DNA from: CAZSTA01 sp964609495 [NCBI: uncultured bacterium]
GTDB lineage: Bacteria > CAZSTA01
Assembly: GCA_964609495.1 (NCBI GenBank)
Contig: CAZSTA010000129.1
Span: 1 to 6,467 of the forward strand
DNA: 6,467 bases
Direction of reading: 5' to 3'
A program made the position numbers and the translations under genes. Below are positions 1 to 6,410 of the stretch, in pieces; the first letter of the stretch is position 1; every line of letters begins with the position of its first letter. The notes under the pieces are model-generated. The model saw only the letters and a program-made list of their open reading frames with translations, was not told the DNA's origin and ran no database searches.

Positions 1-95
1 GAGTTAAGGGAGCGCCTTCTGGAACAGCTTTAGAGGTGTTAGGAGATGATCCAGTGGGAATAGTTCTATTCGGCAAGGCTGGAGAGAAGGAATAA
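1..95 (+). CDS. 3' end of an unrecognised gene (partial, runs off the left edge)
   Basis: Frame 3 is open from base 3 to a TAA at 93-95 and gives 30 residues ending ...GDDPVGIVLFGKAGEKE. The other two + frames hit stops early (TAA at 4-6, TAG at 31-33). The peptide is glycine-rich with a hydrophobic VGIVLFG strand and a charged tail, like the C-terminus of a soluble cytoplasmic protein. I do not recognise the family, and 30 residues are too few to assign one. It points the same way as the secreted-protein gene that starts 117 nt later. That gap, plus a fresh strong RBS, makes tight co-translation unlikely, but a shared transcript is possible. The alternative is that this is an open frame by chance. 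Confidence 0.5.
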   Translation, partial: VKGAPSGTALEVLGDDPVGIVLFGKAGEKE

Positions 96-100
96 CTCCT

Positions 101-161
101 AAAATCTTATTGTTCACCGAACATATAAAATGCGAAACCAAAAGGATATAAAAATCTTATT
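101..161 (+). repeat. 11-bp direct repeat and small palindrome in the 5' region of the secreted-protein gene
   Basis: AAAATCTTATT occurs exactly at 101-111 and again at 151-161, 50 bp start to start. The first copy runs into TGTTC-ACC-GAACA (111-123), a perfect 5-bp inverted repeat with a 3-nt centre. AT-rich runs lie between them (TATAAA at 124-129 and 147-152). I found no convincing -35/-10 pair for the gene. The repeats could be operator-like sites, but AT-rich sequence makes short repeats likely by chance. Confidence 0.35.
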
Positions 162-198
162 AGGGTTAAAAGTGTATCTTCATCAGGATACTAAAATT

Positions 199-204
199 AG
201 GAGG
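199..204 (+). promoter_or_regulatory. Ribosome binding site of the secreted-protein gene
   Basis: AGGAGG sits 8 nt before the ATG at 213, a near-perfect Shine-Dalgarno match at normal spacing. It fixes the start of the signal-peptide protein. Confidence 0.85.
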
Positions 205-212
205 CTGAAAGA

Positions 213-1274
213 ATGTTTCATAAGGAGATTACTATAGCCATTTCAGTTACAGTTACCTTGATTCTGTTATTCCTACCAAGAGCAGTATCGGCTCAAGAGG
301 ATATTTCCTCTGCTCTAGTGATCGATGCTGTTCAAGGGAAACATAAGCCGATATCGATTCGAATCTTCAACAACACTGATGAGGTGATCATCCTCTCTGG
401 CATAAGCACTGGAGGGAAAAGACCTATAAGCGTATCCTTCCTGAGACCTCTATATGGTTCAATGGCTGTCCGTGAAGATAAATTATATTGGAACACTATA
501 GCTCAGATGGCAACTTATAATTATGTAGAAGCCCATGGCATTATCTTACCCAGAGGGACATTTACAACTTCGCTCACTATACGACCTCTGGAGGCAGGTT
601 CGATCACTCGAGATATCTACATCCGTTATTATAAAGTTACTATTCCTGAGCTAGCAGAGATCGGATGGATTCCTGAGCTAGCGCCATTCCCAGAGCTAGA
701 AGAGGAAGAGATCGAGTCATCTGAGACGGAGTTTAGAGACTTCTTCGAGGAAATATATCGCCATCCAACTGTTGAGGAATTGAAGAAGAACTTCTTCTTA
801 CCCATCATCACCCATCCAGCGACTGCAGGCCAAACCCAAACGATGAAGATCACGCTGGAGGTAGAACCGTTACCCTTCTCCCTAGAGGAAGCTATAGTGA
901 AGGTGGGCTTTGAACCTGAGGATTACACCTACAACGAAACCTTTGCCTGCTGGATCCTGAAGGGTGAAGGACAGGTCGTATTAGTTAGTGAGGAAAAGGA
1001 ACTCCGCTTCAAGAACATCGATCTATCCGTATTCGATTTTATCTCCGCTAAGGCAGGAGATATATATGATGTGGTGGGGGTATGGATAGATTTCGATAGT
1101 TCCCTAACGGATAAATATGAGAATGTGCATGATCCCTCCGACGGTCATCACATTTATGTGCCTCGTCGTGATCTCCTCGGGGTTCTGAAGATGCTCGACG
1201 ATAAAGGATATTTCATATCCATTGGAGACTGGTATTTAAGGGATAGTATCCTAGTTCATGAGAAAGAGGATTGA
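213..1274 (+). CDS. Secreted or periplasmic protein of unknown function, 353 aa
   Basis: I do not recognise this family. Residues 1-27 form a classic Sec signal peptide: a short N-region with Lys4, a hydrophobic core from about 7 to 21, and an AVSA|QED cleavage site, so the mature protein is exported. No lipobox cysteine, C-terminal anchor or sorting signal is visible, and Cys246 is the only cysteine. Residues about 34-142 read as a beta-sandwich (ISIRIFNNTDEVIIL..., ending GTFTTSLTIRPLEAGS), which suggests an Ig-like module. A linker at 144-180 repeats IPEL, IPEL and FPEL, then turns strongly acidic (EEEEIESSE). A second beta-rich, alpha/beta region follows from about 195 to 353. The codon style matches the neighbours, so there is no sign of transfer. 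The gene converges on the long GNAT-fusion gene and shares no obvious operon with it. Role unknown; a cell-surface or envelope accessory protein is only a guess. Confidence 0.85.
   Translation: MFHKEITIAISVTVTLILLFLPRAVSAQEDISSALVIDAVQGKHKPISIRIFNNTDEVIILSGISTGGKRPISVSFLRPLYGSMAVREDKLYWNTIAQMATYNYVEAHGIILPRGTFTTSLTIRPLEAGSITRDIYIRYYKVTIPELAEIGWIPELAPFPELEEEEIESSETEFRDFFEEIYRHPTVEELKKNFFLPIITHPATAGQTQTMKITLEVEPLPFSLEEAIVKVGFEPEDYTYNETFACWILKGEGQVVLVSEEKELRFKNIDLSVFDFISAKAGDIYDVVGVWIDFDSSLTDKYENVHDPSDGHHIYVPRRDLLGVLKMLDDKGYFISIGDWYLRDSILVHEKED
642..700 (+). repeat. Three PEL-coding repeat units in the linker of the secreted protein
   Basis: ATTCCTGAGCTAGC occurs exactly at 642-655 and 669-682. 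A degenerate third unit, ATTCCCAGAGCTAGA, lies at 686-700. The first two are in the same codon phase and encode IPEL at residues 144-147 and 153-156. The third gives FPEL at 159-162. The repeat probably arose by local duplication within a flexible linker. Confidence 0.6.
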
Positions 1275-1290
1275 TCCTTGATAGAATCGA

Positions 1291-1322
1291 ACTAGTCACT
1301 GGATAAAAGCCCAGCGACTAGT
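1291..1322. terminator. Hairpin between convergent genes, possible bidirectional terminator
   Basis: ACTAGTC (1291-1297) pairs perfectly with GACTAGT (1316-1322). After one A/C mismatch, CTGG (1299-1302) pairs with CCAG (1311-1314) around an 8-nt loop. The hairpin lies 16 nt after the TGA of the + gene and 39 nt after the stop of the - gene, the right place for a shared terminator. Neither side has a clear T-tract, so the call rests on stem and position only. Confidence 0.5.
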
Positions 1323-1361
1323 AAGTTGCTTATACACACTATCCCATAAATAAAGCATTAT

Positions 1362-4300
1362 TTAGGGTAATTCCCTCAAATTTGTCATCACGCTATAATC
1401 CTCGGGGTTGATCTTATTATCTCTGATTATGAGATAGCTAACTATCTCTTTGGCTTCTTCGGGCTTTAACGTAAACTCTTTTGAGATCGTAGGATGCATT
1501 CCCAAATCTTCGCTGTAATCGAAGGCGAAGATATCGATTCCCCTAGCCACGACTATTATTTCTAGCTCATTAGTCTTGGGATTCTCCAGAGCGGCCCAAG
1601 AACCACAGTTCACACCACTTGCATAACGGTTCGTTCTCTTCTTCCGATAAGACTTGCCATCCCTCTGGAAGTGAAGGATCGAATCTCGCTCACAGCCTAT
1701 CCGTAAGAAGATCCTTATTCCACCATTAAACTTCTGGGAAGCAGTTGTCTTATTGATATAGCGAGATATGATAGCGATAATATCGCTATCAGAGGCGGTT
1801 AAATATTCTGTCTCTAAGCGAAGCCATCGGTATAATCTATGTTCAGGCTCACATAATACTTTAACTCCTCTCCATTCGACTCCTTGCAGACCGATCTTCT
1901 CGACTATCTCGTATGCAAACTTCTCTTTATGCAACTGGAATGACTCACCATTTATAACAGGTTGGATACCTCCATACCAGGGTCTTTCCTGACCAAAGTT
2001 ACCCGGCTTCGGGAAGCTGGAGAGAATCCGCTCGATTCCGTTCCTCTCTATTGAGAAGATAGAGCCTTTGTAATCAGGAGCAGATTTCATCGTCAAGTTC
2101 CCATTATCTACCTCGATTATACGCCCCTCTTCCCTTATATTAAACTCAGCTTTCTTATCCTCCAACAATATAAGAGGTAATTCGTTCGCAGTGGTAAGCA
2201 CTTCCTCATCGATCTCAGCTTTAATCATATATACTCTGGAGGGTAGATCATTATCATTGCACTTCAGGGTGAGTCTCTTAGAGAATGATTTATTCAGATT
2301 GATCCCTTCAAGAGTGAGTTTATCTTCACTGAGAGCAATGCCTTCTGGCGCCTCTAGTTTCAACTCGCCGTTAAGTTCGATTATCCTCCGATTATTCACG
2401 GTCAACTGAACTTCATTATTCCCCCTCTCAATAACTAGGGGATTATGGTCAAATCCGATTTGGATGACTCCCTCCGCTTCTAATTCCTTCTCCTCCTCAA
2501 TATCTCCTCTGATTAACTTCTGCCAGTAGTGTCGAACAGTCCTCCATCCACCTTCTCCAGCGTAGAAGTATATAGGAGGAAGATCTGTGTGACTTTGTCT
2601 CTTCACTTCAGGGGCATTAAAGATCAAAGAGGTCCAATAATCATCTAACAATATCTCCTCAGCATGATGCCAACCGATCACACCAGTTGCAAATCGCTCG
2701 CTTTCGATACAAACCCAATCTTCAGGATAATCCTTTGGGTCATCGGAGATATCTCCCCAATCGGGAAATGATGAAGCTATCATTAGAGGCTCATCGATAA
2801 TCCCTTTCTCGGTTACTATAACAAAGCGACGAGAACCACTTTGACAGTGAGCATTAAGGCTGACCTGAAGTGATTTATAATCCAGTGAAGAATTATTGAT
2901 TATGCGATCCTTGATCTCTATAACGGGCAAGGCACTCATTATTATCGTCCTCTGAAGGATTAAGCCCTCTTTCTTCGGAGATTCAATGGAGAGGACACAT
3001 TTTGCTTTTCCGTCTTCCACAGATACCTCTCCTTCGAACTTTCGCTTATCAAGCCAATCCTCCCAAGGCATAATGAAAGGTGGTCCTATTTCCCCTTTGG
3101 TTATCTTCGCTACTCGTTTATTATCGCTCTTGCGGAGAACATTGAAGACACATCCCTTTAGAGGTATCTCTAGTCTTAGATCATCATTCTCCAGCACCAC
3201 CTCATCATCACAGAGCTTACCTATAGCTTCTCCAAGAGGAAGGGATATTATAGAAAAAGTTCGCTTCTTCGTCTTAATCTCTTTATCTTGCAGTTTCAAT
3301 TGCCCATAAACATCAAAGTTTTTCACTCCCTTATCTTCCGCTTTTATGGAAAATGGTAGCTCGATAACTTCCTTAGCTTCTAACTCAAAATCGGCTTCCC
3401 TCTTATCAAAAGTAAGAGAAGGATCGGAAGTGATGAAGAGCGAACCAGCTATACTCTCCGCGGAGTTGTTAGATAATTTCAAGCCGAACTTGCCTTCCCG
3501 ATTCGGCTTTAAACAGAGATGTTTCGGATTGGGTTCGATATCAACAGCTTGCTTAAGCTCCGTGCTTATTCCTAAAGGAAGCACTCTGCCATCTATCACC
3601 AAATCGGTCTTTATCTGTCCTCGGCCCTCGCTCTTTTTATCAATAGTGAACTTCTCCTCGATCACCCTCTTCCCTTCTAATTGGAAGCTCTCTTCCTTAG
3701 ATAGAGTGAAACCATCTTCTCCTTTAGCTAGAAGGGTGATCGCTAGGGGCTTGTTACTCTTATTCTCTAACTCCCACTTGACGGTATTCTCATCTCCAGC
3801 GATAACTTTCTCCTCACCGATATAGCAGGATACCGCGAAGTCGTTGTTTTCAAATTCAACAAAGGTCTTGGCTTCCATATCGACTCTGACCTTCAGCAGA
3901 TCACCATCGGCTTGCCAGATGTAAGGTATAGCTTTGATCCCACGCCAATCGAGATCATCCTCCTCTTGCTTTAGCCCTCGCTGGAAGGTTTTATACCAAT
4001 CGTGTTTGGTAAAGTAATCCTTGGCAAAGGAGTTGCGTCGTATCTTAGGGATGAAGTTCTTCATCCATACCCCCTCGGTTTCTGGAAGCCAGTAGAAGCC
4101 TACCTTCTTATAGAGGGGGACTGACTTCATATTAGAGGGCCAAGTTCCTATCTCGACCATCTCAAATCCCTCTTCGGTAGCGGAATCGATTGTCTTAAGA
4201 AGCAACTGCTTGCCGTATCCTTTGCCATGGCAATCAGGACTCACATTGAGAAGGTCAATATAAAGAGTATCCTTCGCCCCAACCTTATTTTTGCAGTAGC

Positions 4301-4487
4301 CAACTATTCTATCATCCTTCTCTATCAGATAGAAGGAGTGACTATGAGATTTCTTCTCCCATTTACGAACTAACTCAGGAGTAAGTCCTCCCCTTCCACC
4401 AAAACTGCCAGGCCAGGCCTCATCGCTCTCCCGCCACATCTGAGCGATTTTCGGTATATCACTCTCTTTGAACCCACGTAGTGTCAT
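1362..4487 (-). CDS. GNAT N-acetyltransferase fused to a tandem beta-sandwich protein, about 1041 aa
   Basis: Start: the frame is open from an ATG at 4517, but AGGGAGG lies inside that stretch, 6 nt before the ATG at 4487. Starting there gives MTLRGFKESDIPK, a standard GNAT beginning. Residues about 1-146 are a GNAT domain: acetyl-CoA pyrophosphate loop VSPDCHGKGYGKQL (from 82) and motif B SVPLYKKVGF (122-131). GNAT enzymes transfer an acyl group from acyl-CoA to an amine. Next come a basic helical linker (about 147-185), two Ig-like/NEW3-like modules (about 218-415), a large mutarotase-like beta-sandwich (about 426-660), a third Ig-like module (about 680-777) and a second sandwich (about 778-1025). 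No signal peptide or membrane segment is visible, so it is probably cytoplasmic. No glycosidase barrel is apparent. Single GNAT proteins are about 150-200 aa, so about 850 residues are extra. It lies downstream of sugar permeases, so the acceptor may be an imported amino sugar or glycan (inference). The GNAT call is firm, the sandwich folds are likely, and the substrate is unknown. Confidence 0.85.
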   Translation of the reverse strand: MTLRGFKESDIPKIAQMWRESDEAWPGSFGGRGGLTPELVRKWEKKSHSHSFYLIEKDDRIVGYCKNKVGAKDTLYIDLLNVSPDCHGKGYGKQLLLKTIDSATEEGFEMVEIGTWPSNMKSVPLYKKVGFYWLPETEGVWMKNFIPKIRRNSFAKDYFTKHDWYKTFQRGLKQEEDDLDWRGIKAIPYIWQADGDLLKVRVDMEAKTFVEFENNDFAVSCYIGEEKVIAGDENTVKWELENKSNKPLAITLLAKGEDGFTLSKEESFQLEGKRVIEEKFTIDKKSEGRGQIKTDLVIDGRVLPLGISTELKQAVDIEPNPKHLCLKPNREGKFGLKLSNNSAESIAGSLFITSDPSLTFDKREADFELEAKEVIELPFSIKAEDKGVKNFDVYGQLKLQDKEIKTKKRTFSIISLPLGEAIGKLCDDEVVLENDDLRLEIPLKGCVFNVLRKSDNKRVAKITKGEIGPPFIMPWEDWLDKRKFEGEVSVEDGKAKCVLSIESPKKEGLILQRTIIMSALPVIEIKDRIINNSSLDYKSLQVSLNAHCQSGSRRFVIVTEKGIIDEPLMIASSFPDWGDISDDPKDYPEDWVCIESERFATGVIGWHHAEEILLDDYWTSLIFNAPEVKRQSHTDLPPIYFYAGEGGWRTVRHYWQKLIRGDIEEEKELEAEGVIQIGFDHNPLVIERGNNEVQLTVNNRRIIELNGELKLEAPEGIALSEDKLTLEGINLNKSFSKRLTLKCNDNDLPSRVYMIKAEIDEEVLTTANELPLILLEDKKAEFNIREEGRIIEVDNGNLTMKSAPDYKGSIFSIERNGIERILSSFPKPGNFGQERPWYGGIQPVINGESFQLHKEKFAYEIVEKIGLQGVEWRGVKVLCEPEHRLYRWLRLETEYLTASDSDIIAIISRYINKTTASQKFNGGIRIFLRIGCERDSILHFQRDGKSYRKKRTNRYASGVNCGSWAALENPKTNELEIIVVARGIDIFAFDYSEDLGMHPTISKEFTLKPEEAKEIVSYLIIRDNKINPEDYSVMTNLRELP

Positions 4488-4493
4488 CTTTTT

Positions 4494-4500
4494 CCTCCCT
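4494..4500 (-). promoter_or_regulatory. Ribosome binding site that decides the start of the GNAT fusion gene
   Basis: Read on the - strand, AGGGAGG spans 4500-4494 and is followed by six bases and ATG at 4487. The upstream ATG at 4517 is preceded by ATATCACTT and has no Shine-Dalgarno match. The shorter protein is therefore favoured. Confidence 0.8.
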
Positions 4501-4536
4501 AAAGCTCTAATTTTCATAAGTGATATTCGATAAGAT

Positions 4537-4616
4537 TAGCTCTATCCGGCACTATTCCACCTAGTTCAACCTAGATAAGCGAAAATAAATAATAGGCTAG
4601 TCCTAGATAGAGCTAG
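4537..4616. repeat. Spaced 10-bp inverted repeat in a CTAG-rich intergenic stretch
   Basis: TAGCTCTATC (4537-4546) and its exact reverse complement GATAGAGCTA (4607-4616) flank 60 bp. Inside or beside them are a direct repeat CCTAGATA (4570-4577 and 4602-4609) and a doubled ACCTAG (4559-4564 and 4569-4574). CTAG occurs at 4561, 4571, 4597, 4603, 4613 and 4638. The right arm overlaps the terminator stem. This could be an operator pair, an alternative RNA fold of the transcript, or decayed repeat sequence. Confidence 0.45.
4541..4569 (-). promoter_or_regulatory. Weak candidate sigma-70-type promoter for the GNAT fusion gene
   Basis: On the - strand TTGAAC (4569-4564) is followed after 17 nt by GATAGA (4546-4541). 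Matches to consensus are 4 of 6 and 3 of 6, so this is weak. Its position between the permease-operon terminator and the GNAT gene is suitable, and the -10 overlaps one arm of a 10-bp inverted repeat. Chance occurrence is quite possible. Confidence 0.22.
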
Positions 4617-4618
4617 CC
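4582..4618 (-). terminator. Rho-independent-type terminator of the sugar permease operon
   Basis: On the - strand GGCTAG (4618-4613) and CTAGCC (4600-4595) form a 6-bp stem with a 12-nt loop. It is followed at once by TATTATTTATTTT (4594-4582), a T-rich tail. It lies about 35 nt after the TAG of the second permease. The stem is short and the tail is interrupted by A, so termination may be partial, leaving read-through into the GNAT fusion gene. Confidence 0.6.
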
Positions 4619-4653
4619 CGCTTGTTACTAATCTTTTCTAGTTAACTCTAATT

Positions 4654-5511
4654 CTACCCCTTAAGTCCAGTGGTAGCCACTCCTTGGACATAATACTTCT
4701 GAAGCGCCATAAAGATGAAGATCGTTGGCAAACAAGCTACTACCGAGGCGGCCATAATCACATTCCAGAAACCGGAGTAGGTCTGCTGTCCCACAATCAG
4801 AGCTAGACCTATTTGAACTACTCTCATCTCCTCGCTGGTAATAACGATTAGCGGCCAGAGGAAGGAATCCCAGTTCCACATAAAGGTTAGCACGCTTAGG
4901 GTCAGTAGAGCTGGCTTAGCCAAGGGGAGGGCGATTCTCCAGTAGATCCCGAAGCGGGAGCAACCATCTATCGTCGCCGCTTCTTCTAACTCTACAGGGA
5001 GTCCCTTGAAGAACTGCCGCAAAAGGAAGATCCCGAAGGGGCTCACTACTCCAGGAAAGATAAGGGCATTATAGGTGTTAAACCAGCCGAATGATTTCAC
5101 GATAAGAAATAGGGGCAATATGATCATCTCGCCGGGGATCATCATAGTAGCTAAAATCAGGACGAATATTACAGTGCTACCCTTAAATGGAATTCGAGCA
5201 AAGGAGTATCCAGCGAGAGAGTTGACGAATAGGCCTAATATAACTACACTACTGGAAACGAAAAAGCTGTTCAACATATAACGGGCAAAGGGAAGTTCCT
5301 TGAAGATACGAGCATAATTTTCCCACATTATCTTGGGGGGAATAAATATCGGGGGATAGACAAATACCAGCTCAGAGCTTTTCAATGAGCCAGAGACCAT
5401 CCAAGCAAAGGGAGCTATCATAACTACGATGATCACAACAGTTATTATAGTTAATAATATATATTTAAGAAGATCCAGAGGCGTTTTGATCCCCTTATTA
5501 CGTCCAGCCAT
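4654..5511 (-). CDS. Carbohydrate ABC transporter permease, MalG/UgpE type (CUT1), 285 aa
   Basis: This is the second inner-membrane subunit of a sugar importer and would pair with the adjacent permease to form the translocation channel. Visible traits are a basic N-terminus, a first membrane span at about 17-40 followed by SLKSSELVFVYPP, and further spans near 81-105, 113-138, 145-165, 200-220 and 251-270. The EAA loop EEAATIDGCSRFGIYWR (about 176-192) docks on the ATPase. The C-terminal YVQGVATTGLKG is the usual ending of CUT1 MalG-like permeases. Length is normal for the family (about 270-300). The frame also extends to a GTG at 5520, but GAGGTG (5523-5518) is a good RBS 6 nt before the ATG at 5511 and overlaps that GTG, so I take the ATG. 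It lies 17 nt after the first permease and is clearly co-transcribed with it. The substrate cannot be read from the permease alone. Confidence 0.95.
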   Translation of the reverse strand: MAGRNKGIKTPLDLLKYILLTIITVVIIVVMIAPFAWMVSGSLKSSELVFVYPPIFIPPKIMWENYARIFKELPFARYMLNSFFVSSSVVILGLFVNSLAGYSFARIPFKGSTVIFVLILATMMIPGEMIILPLFLIVKSFGWFNTYNALIFPGVVSPFGIFLLRQFFKGLPVELEEAATIDGCSRFGIYWRIALPLAKPALLTLSVLTFMWNWDSFLWPLIVITSEEMRVVQIGLALIVGQQTYSGFWNVIMAASVVACLPTIFIFMALQKYYVQGVATTGLKG

Positions 5512-5517
5512 AATTCT

Positions 5518-5523
5518 CACCTC
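5518..5523 (-). promoter_or_regulatory. Ribosome binding site of the MalG-type permease
   Basis: GAGGTG read on the - strand lies 6 nt before ATG 5511. It overlaps the alternative GTG start (5520-5518), which itself has no separate RBS at proper spacing. This favours the shorter protein by three residues. Confidence 0.65.
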
Positions 5524-5528
5524 GTATT

Positions 5529-6392
5529 CTATCTAAAAGCAGAGCGGAACACTCTAAGCTGAATTAGAGTTAGAACTAACAAAAGGACGAATAGAACAAC
5601 AGCCATCGCGGCGGCGTATCCCATCTTATACATTCGGAAGGCCGCGTTGTAAATATATAAGACCATAGTGTGAGTGGCATTTGCTGGTCCTCCTCGGGTC
5701 ATAACATAAACCTCTCCGAATATTCTGAAAGCATTTATAACCTGAAGGAGGAAGATGAAGAAACTGGCATATTTCAAGAGAGGAAAAGTGATATATGCAA
5801 AGGACTGCCATTTATTCGCTCCATCTATGAGCGCGGCCTCATAATACTCGTTGGGGATGTCCTGTAAGCCAGCTAAGAAGATGATCATATAGAATCCCAA
5901 TGCTCTCCAGATAACCACTGCTGATACTGAAGGCAAAGCCTGAGTGAAACTTGTGAGAAATTCCATCTTGGGCAATCCGATCGATCTTAAGATGAAATTT
6001 AACAATCCCCAAGAGGGATCATAGACGAACATCCAAACGATAGAAACTACGATCACCGAGGTTACTACCGGTAGATAACAGGAGGTGCGGATGAATCCTA
6101 TCCCTCTTACCTTCCGGTTGACAAATATGGCTAATGCTAGAGACAGAATAAATTGAAAAGGAACAACCCATAACACGAATTTGACCGTATTCCATAGGGA
6201 AGTCCACCATAGTTCATCGGAGAACATCTTTTGGAAATTACGTAATCCTATCCATTTCATAGAGCCTACCATGCTCCATTGGTAGAACCCTAGATAGAAA
6301 GCCATAATCATTGGAATAAAGAGGAAGATCATCAGACCGACCAGAGCAGGTGTTATAAATAAATAACCATAGAGTTGATCCCTTTTTCTCAT
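5529..6392 (-). CDS. Carbohydrate ABC transporter permease, MalF/UgpA type (CUT1), 287 aa
   Basis: This is the first inner-membrane subunit of the sugar importer. The N-terminus MRKRDQLYGYLFITPALVGL is the usual start of short MalF/UgpA-like permeases (YlfitPal). Predicted spans lie at about 9-36, 68-92, 104-124, 155-176, 205-225 and 260-279, giving the six-helix core without the extra N-terminal helices of E. coli MalF. The EAA loop EYYEAALIDGANKWQSF (about 182-198) is intact and contacts the ATPase. The segment VYVMTRGGPANATHTMVLYIY (starting near 228) matches the conserved TGGP-type region of this family, with RGGP here. Length is normal. The RBS AGGAG (6405-6401) lies 8 nt before the ATG. 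The gene ends 17 nt before the MalG-type start. A hairpin directly upstream suggests the operon continues to the right, most likely with the binding-protein gene. No ATPase gene is seen here; such importers often share one encoded elsewhere. Confidence 0.95.
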   Translation of the reverse strand: MRKRDQLYGYLFITPALVGLMIFLFIPMIMAFYLGFYQWSMVGSMKWIGLRNFQKMFSDELWWTSLWNTVKFVLWVVPFQFILSLALAIFVNRKVRGIGFIRTSCYLPVVTSVIVVSIVWMFVYDPSWGLLNFILRSIGLPKMEFLTSFTQALPSVSAVVIWRALGFYMIIFLAGLQDIPNEYYEAALIDGANKWQSFAYITFPLLKYASFFIFLLQVINAFRIFGEVYVMTRGGPANATHTMVLYIYNAAFRMYKMGYAAAMAVVLFVLLLVLTLIQLRVFRSAFR

Positions 6393-6400
6393 TTTGTTAT

Positions 6401-6405
6401 CTCCT
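6401..6405 (-). promoter_or_regulatory. Ribosome binding site of the MalF-type permease
   Basis: AGGAG on the - strand, 8 nt before ATG 6392, in the context TTAGGAGATAAC. It starts just 5 nt after the end of the upstream hairpin, so the hairpin would not bury it. Confidence 0.8.
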
Positions 6406-6410
6406 AATCC

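Noticed and set aside
111-123. TGTTC-ACC-GAACA as a LexA/SOS box
   Set aside because: Known Gram-positive SOS boxes have GAAC-N4-GTTC polarity. This palindrome has the opposite order and a 3-nt centre, and the neighbouring gene is not DNA-repair related.
124-154. Archaeal-style TATA boxes (ACATATAAAA, GGATATAAAAA) before the secreted-protein gene
   Set aside because: Such AT runs are common by chance. The bacterial-style permeases and mixed arginine codons do not favour an archaeon, so I did not call a promoter, though I cannot exclude it.
187-192. GATACT as a -10 box for the secreted-protein gene
   Set aside because: Transcription would start near 199, inside the RBS, and there is no matching -35.
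2986-3309. 107-codon + strand open frame
   Set aside because: It lies wholly inside the coding - strand gene, is rich in Ser/Arg/Phe as expected for an antisense shadow, and has no family signal.
3346-3825. 159-codon open frame on the + strand inside the long - strand gene
   Set aside because: It is antisense to the beta-sandwich region of the GNAT fusion. It is serine-rich and low-complexity in the way typical of shadow frames and has no coherent domain.
4661-4879. 72-codon - strand open frame overlapping the MalG-type permease
   Set aside because: It is an alternative frame of an obviously coding permease gene with strong family motifs.
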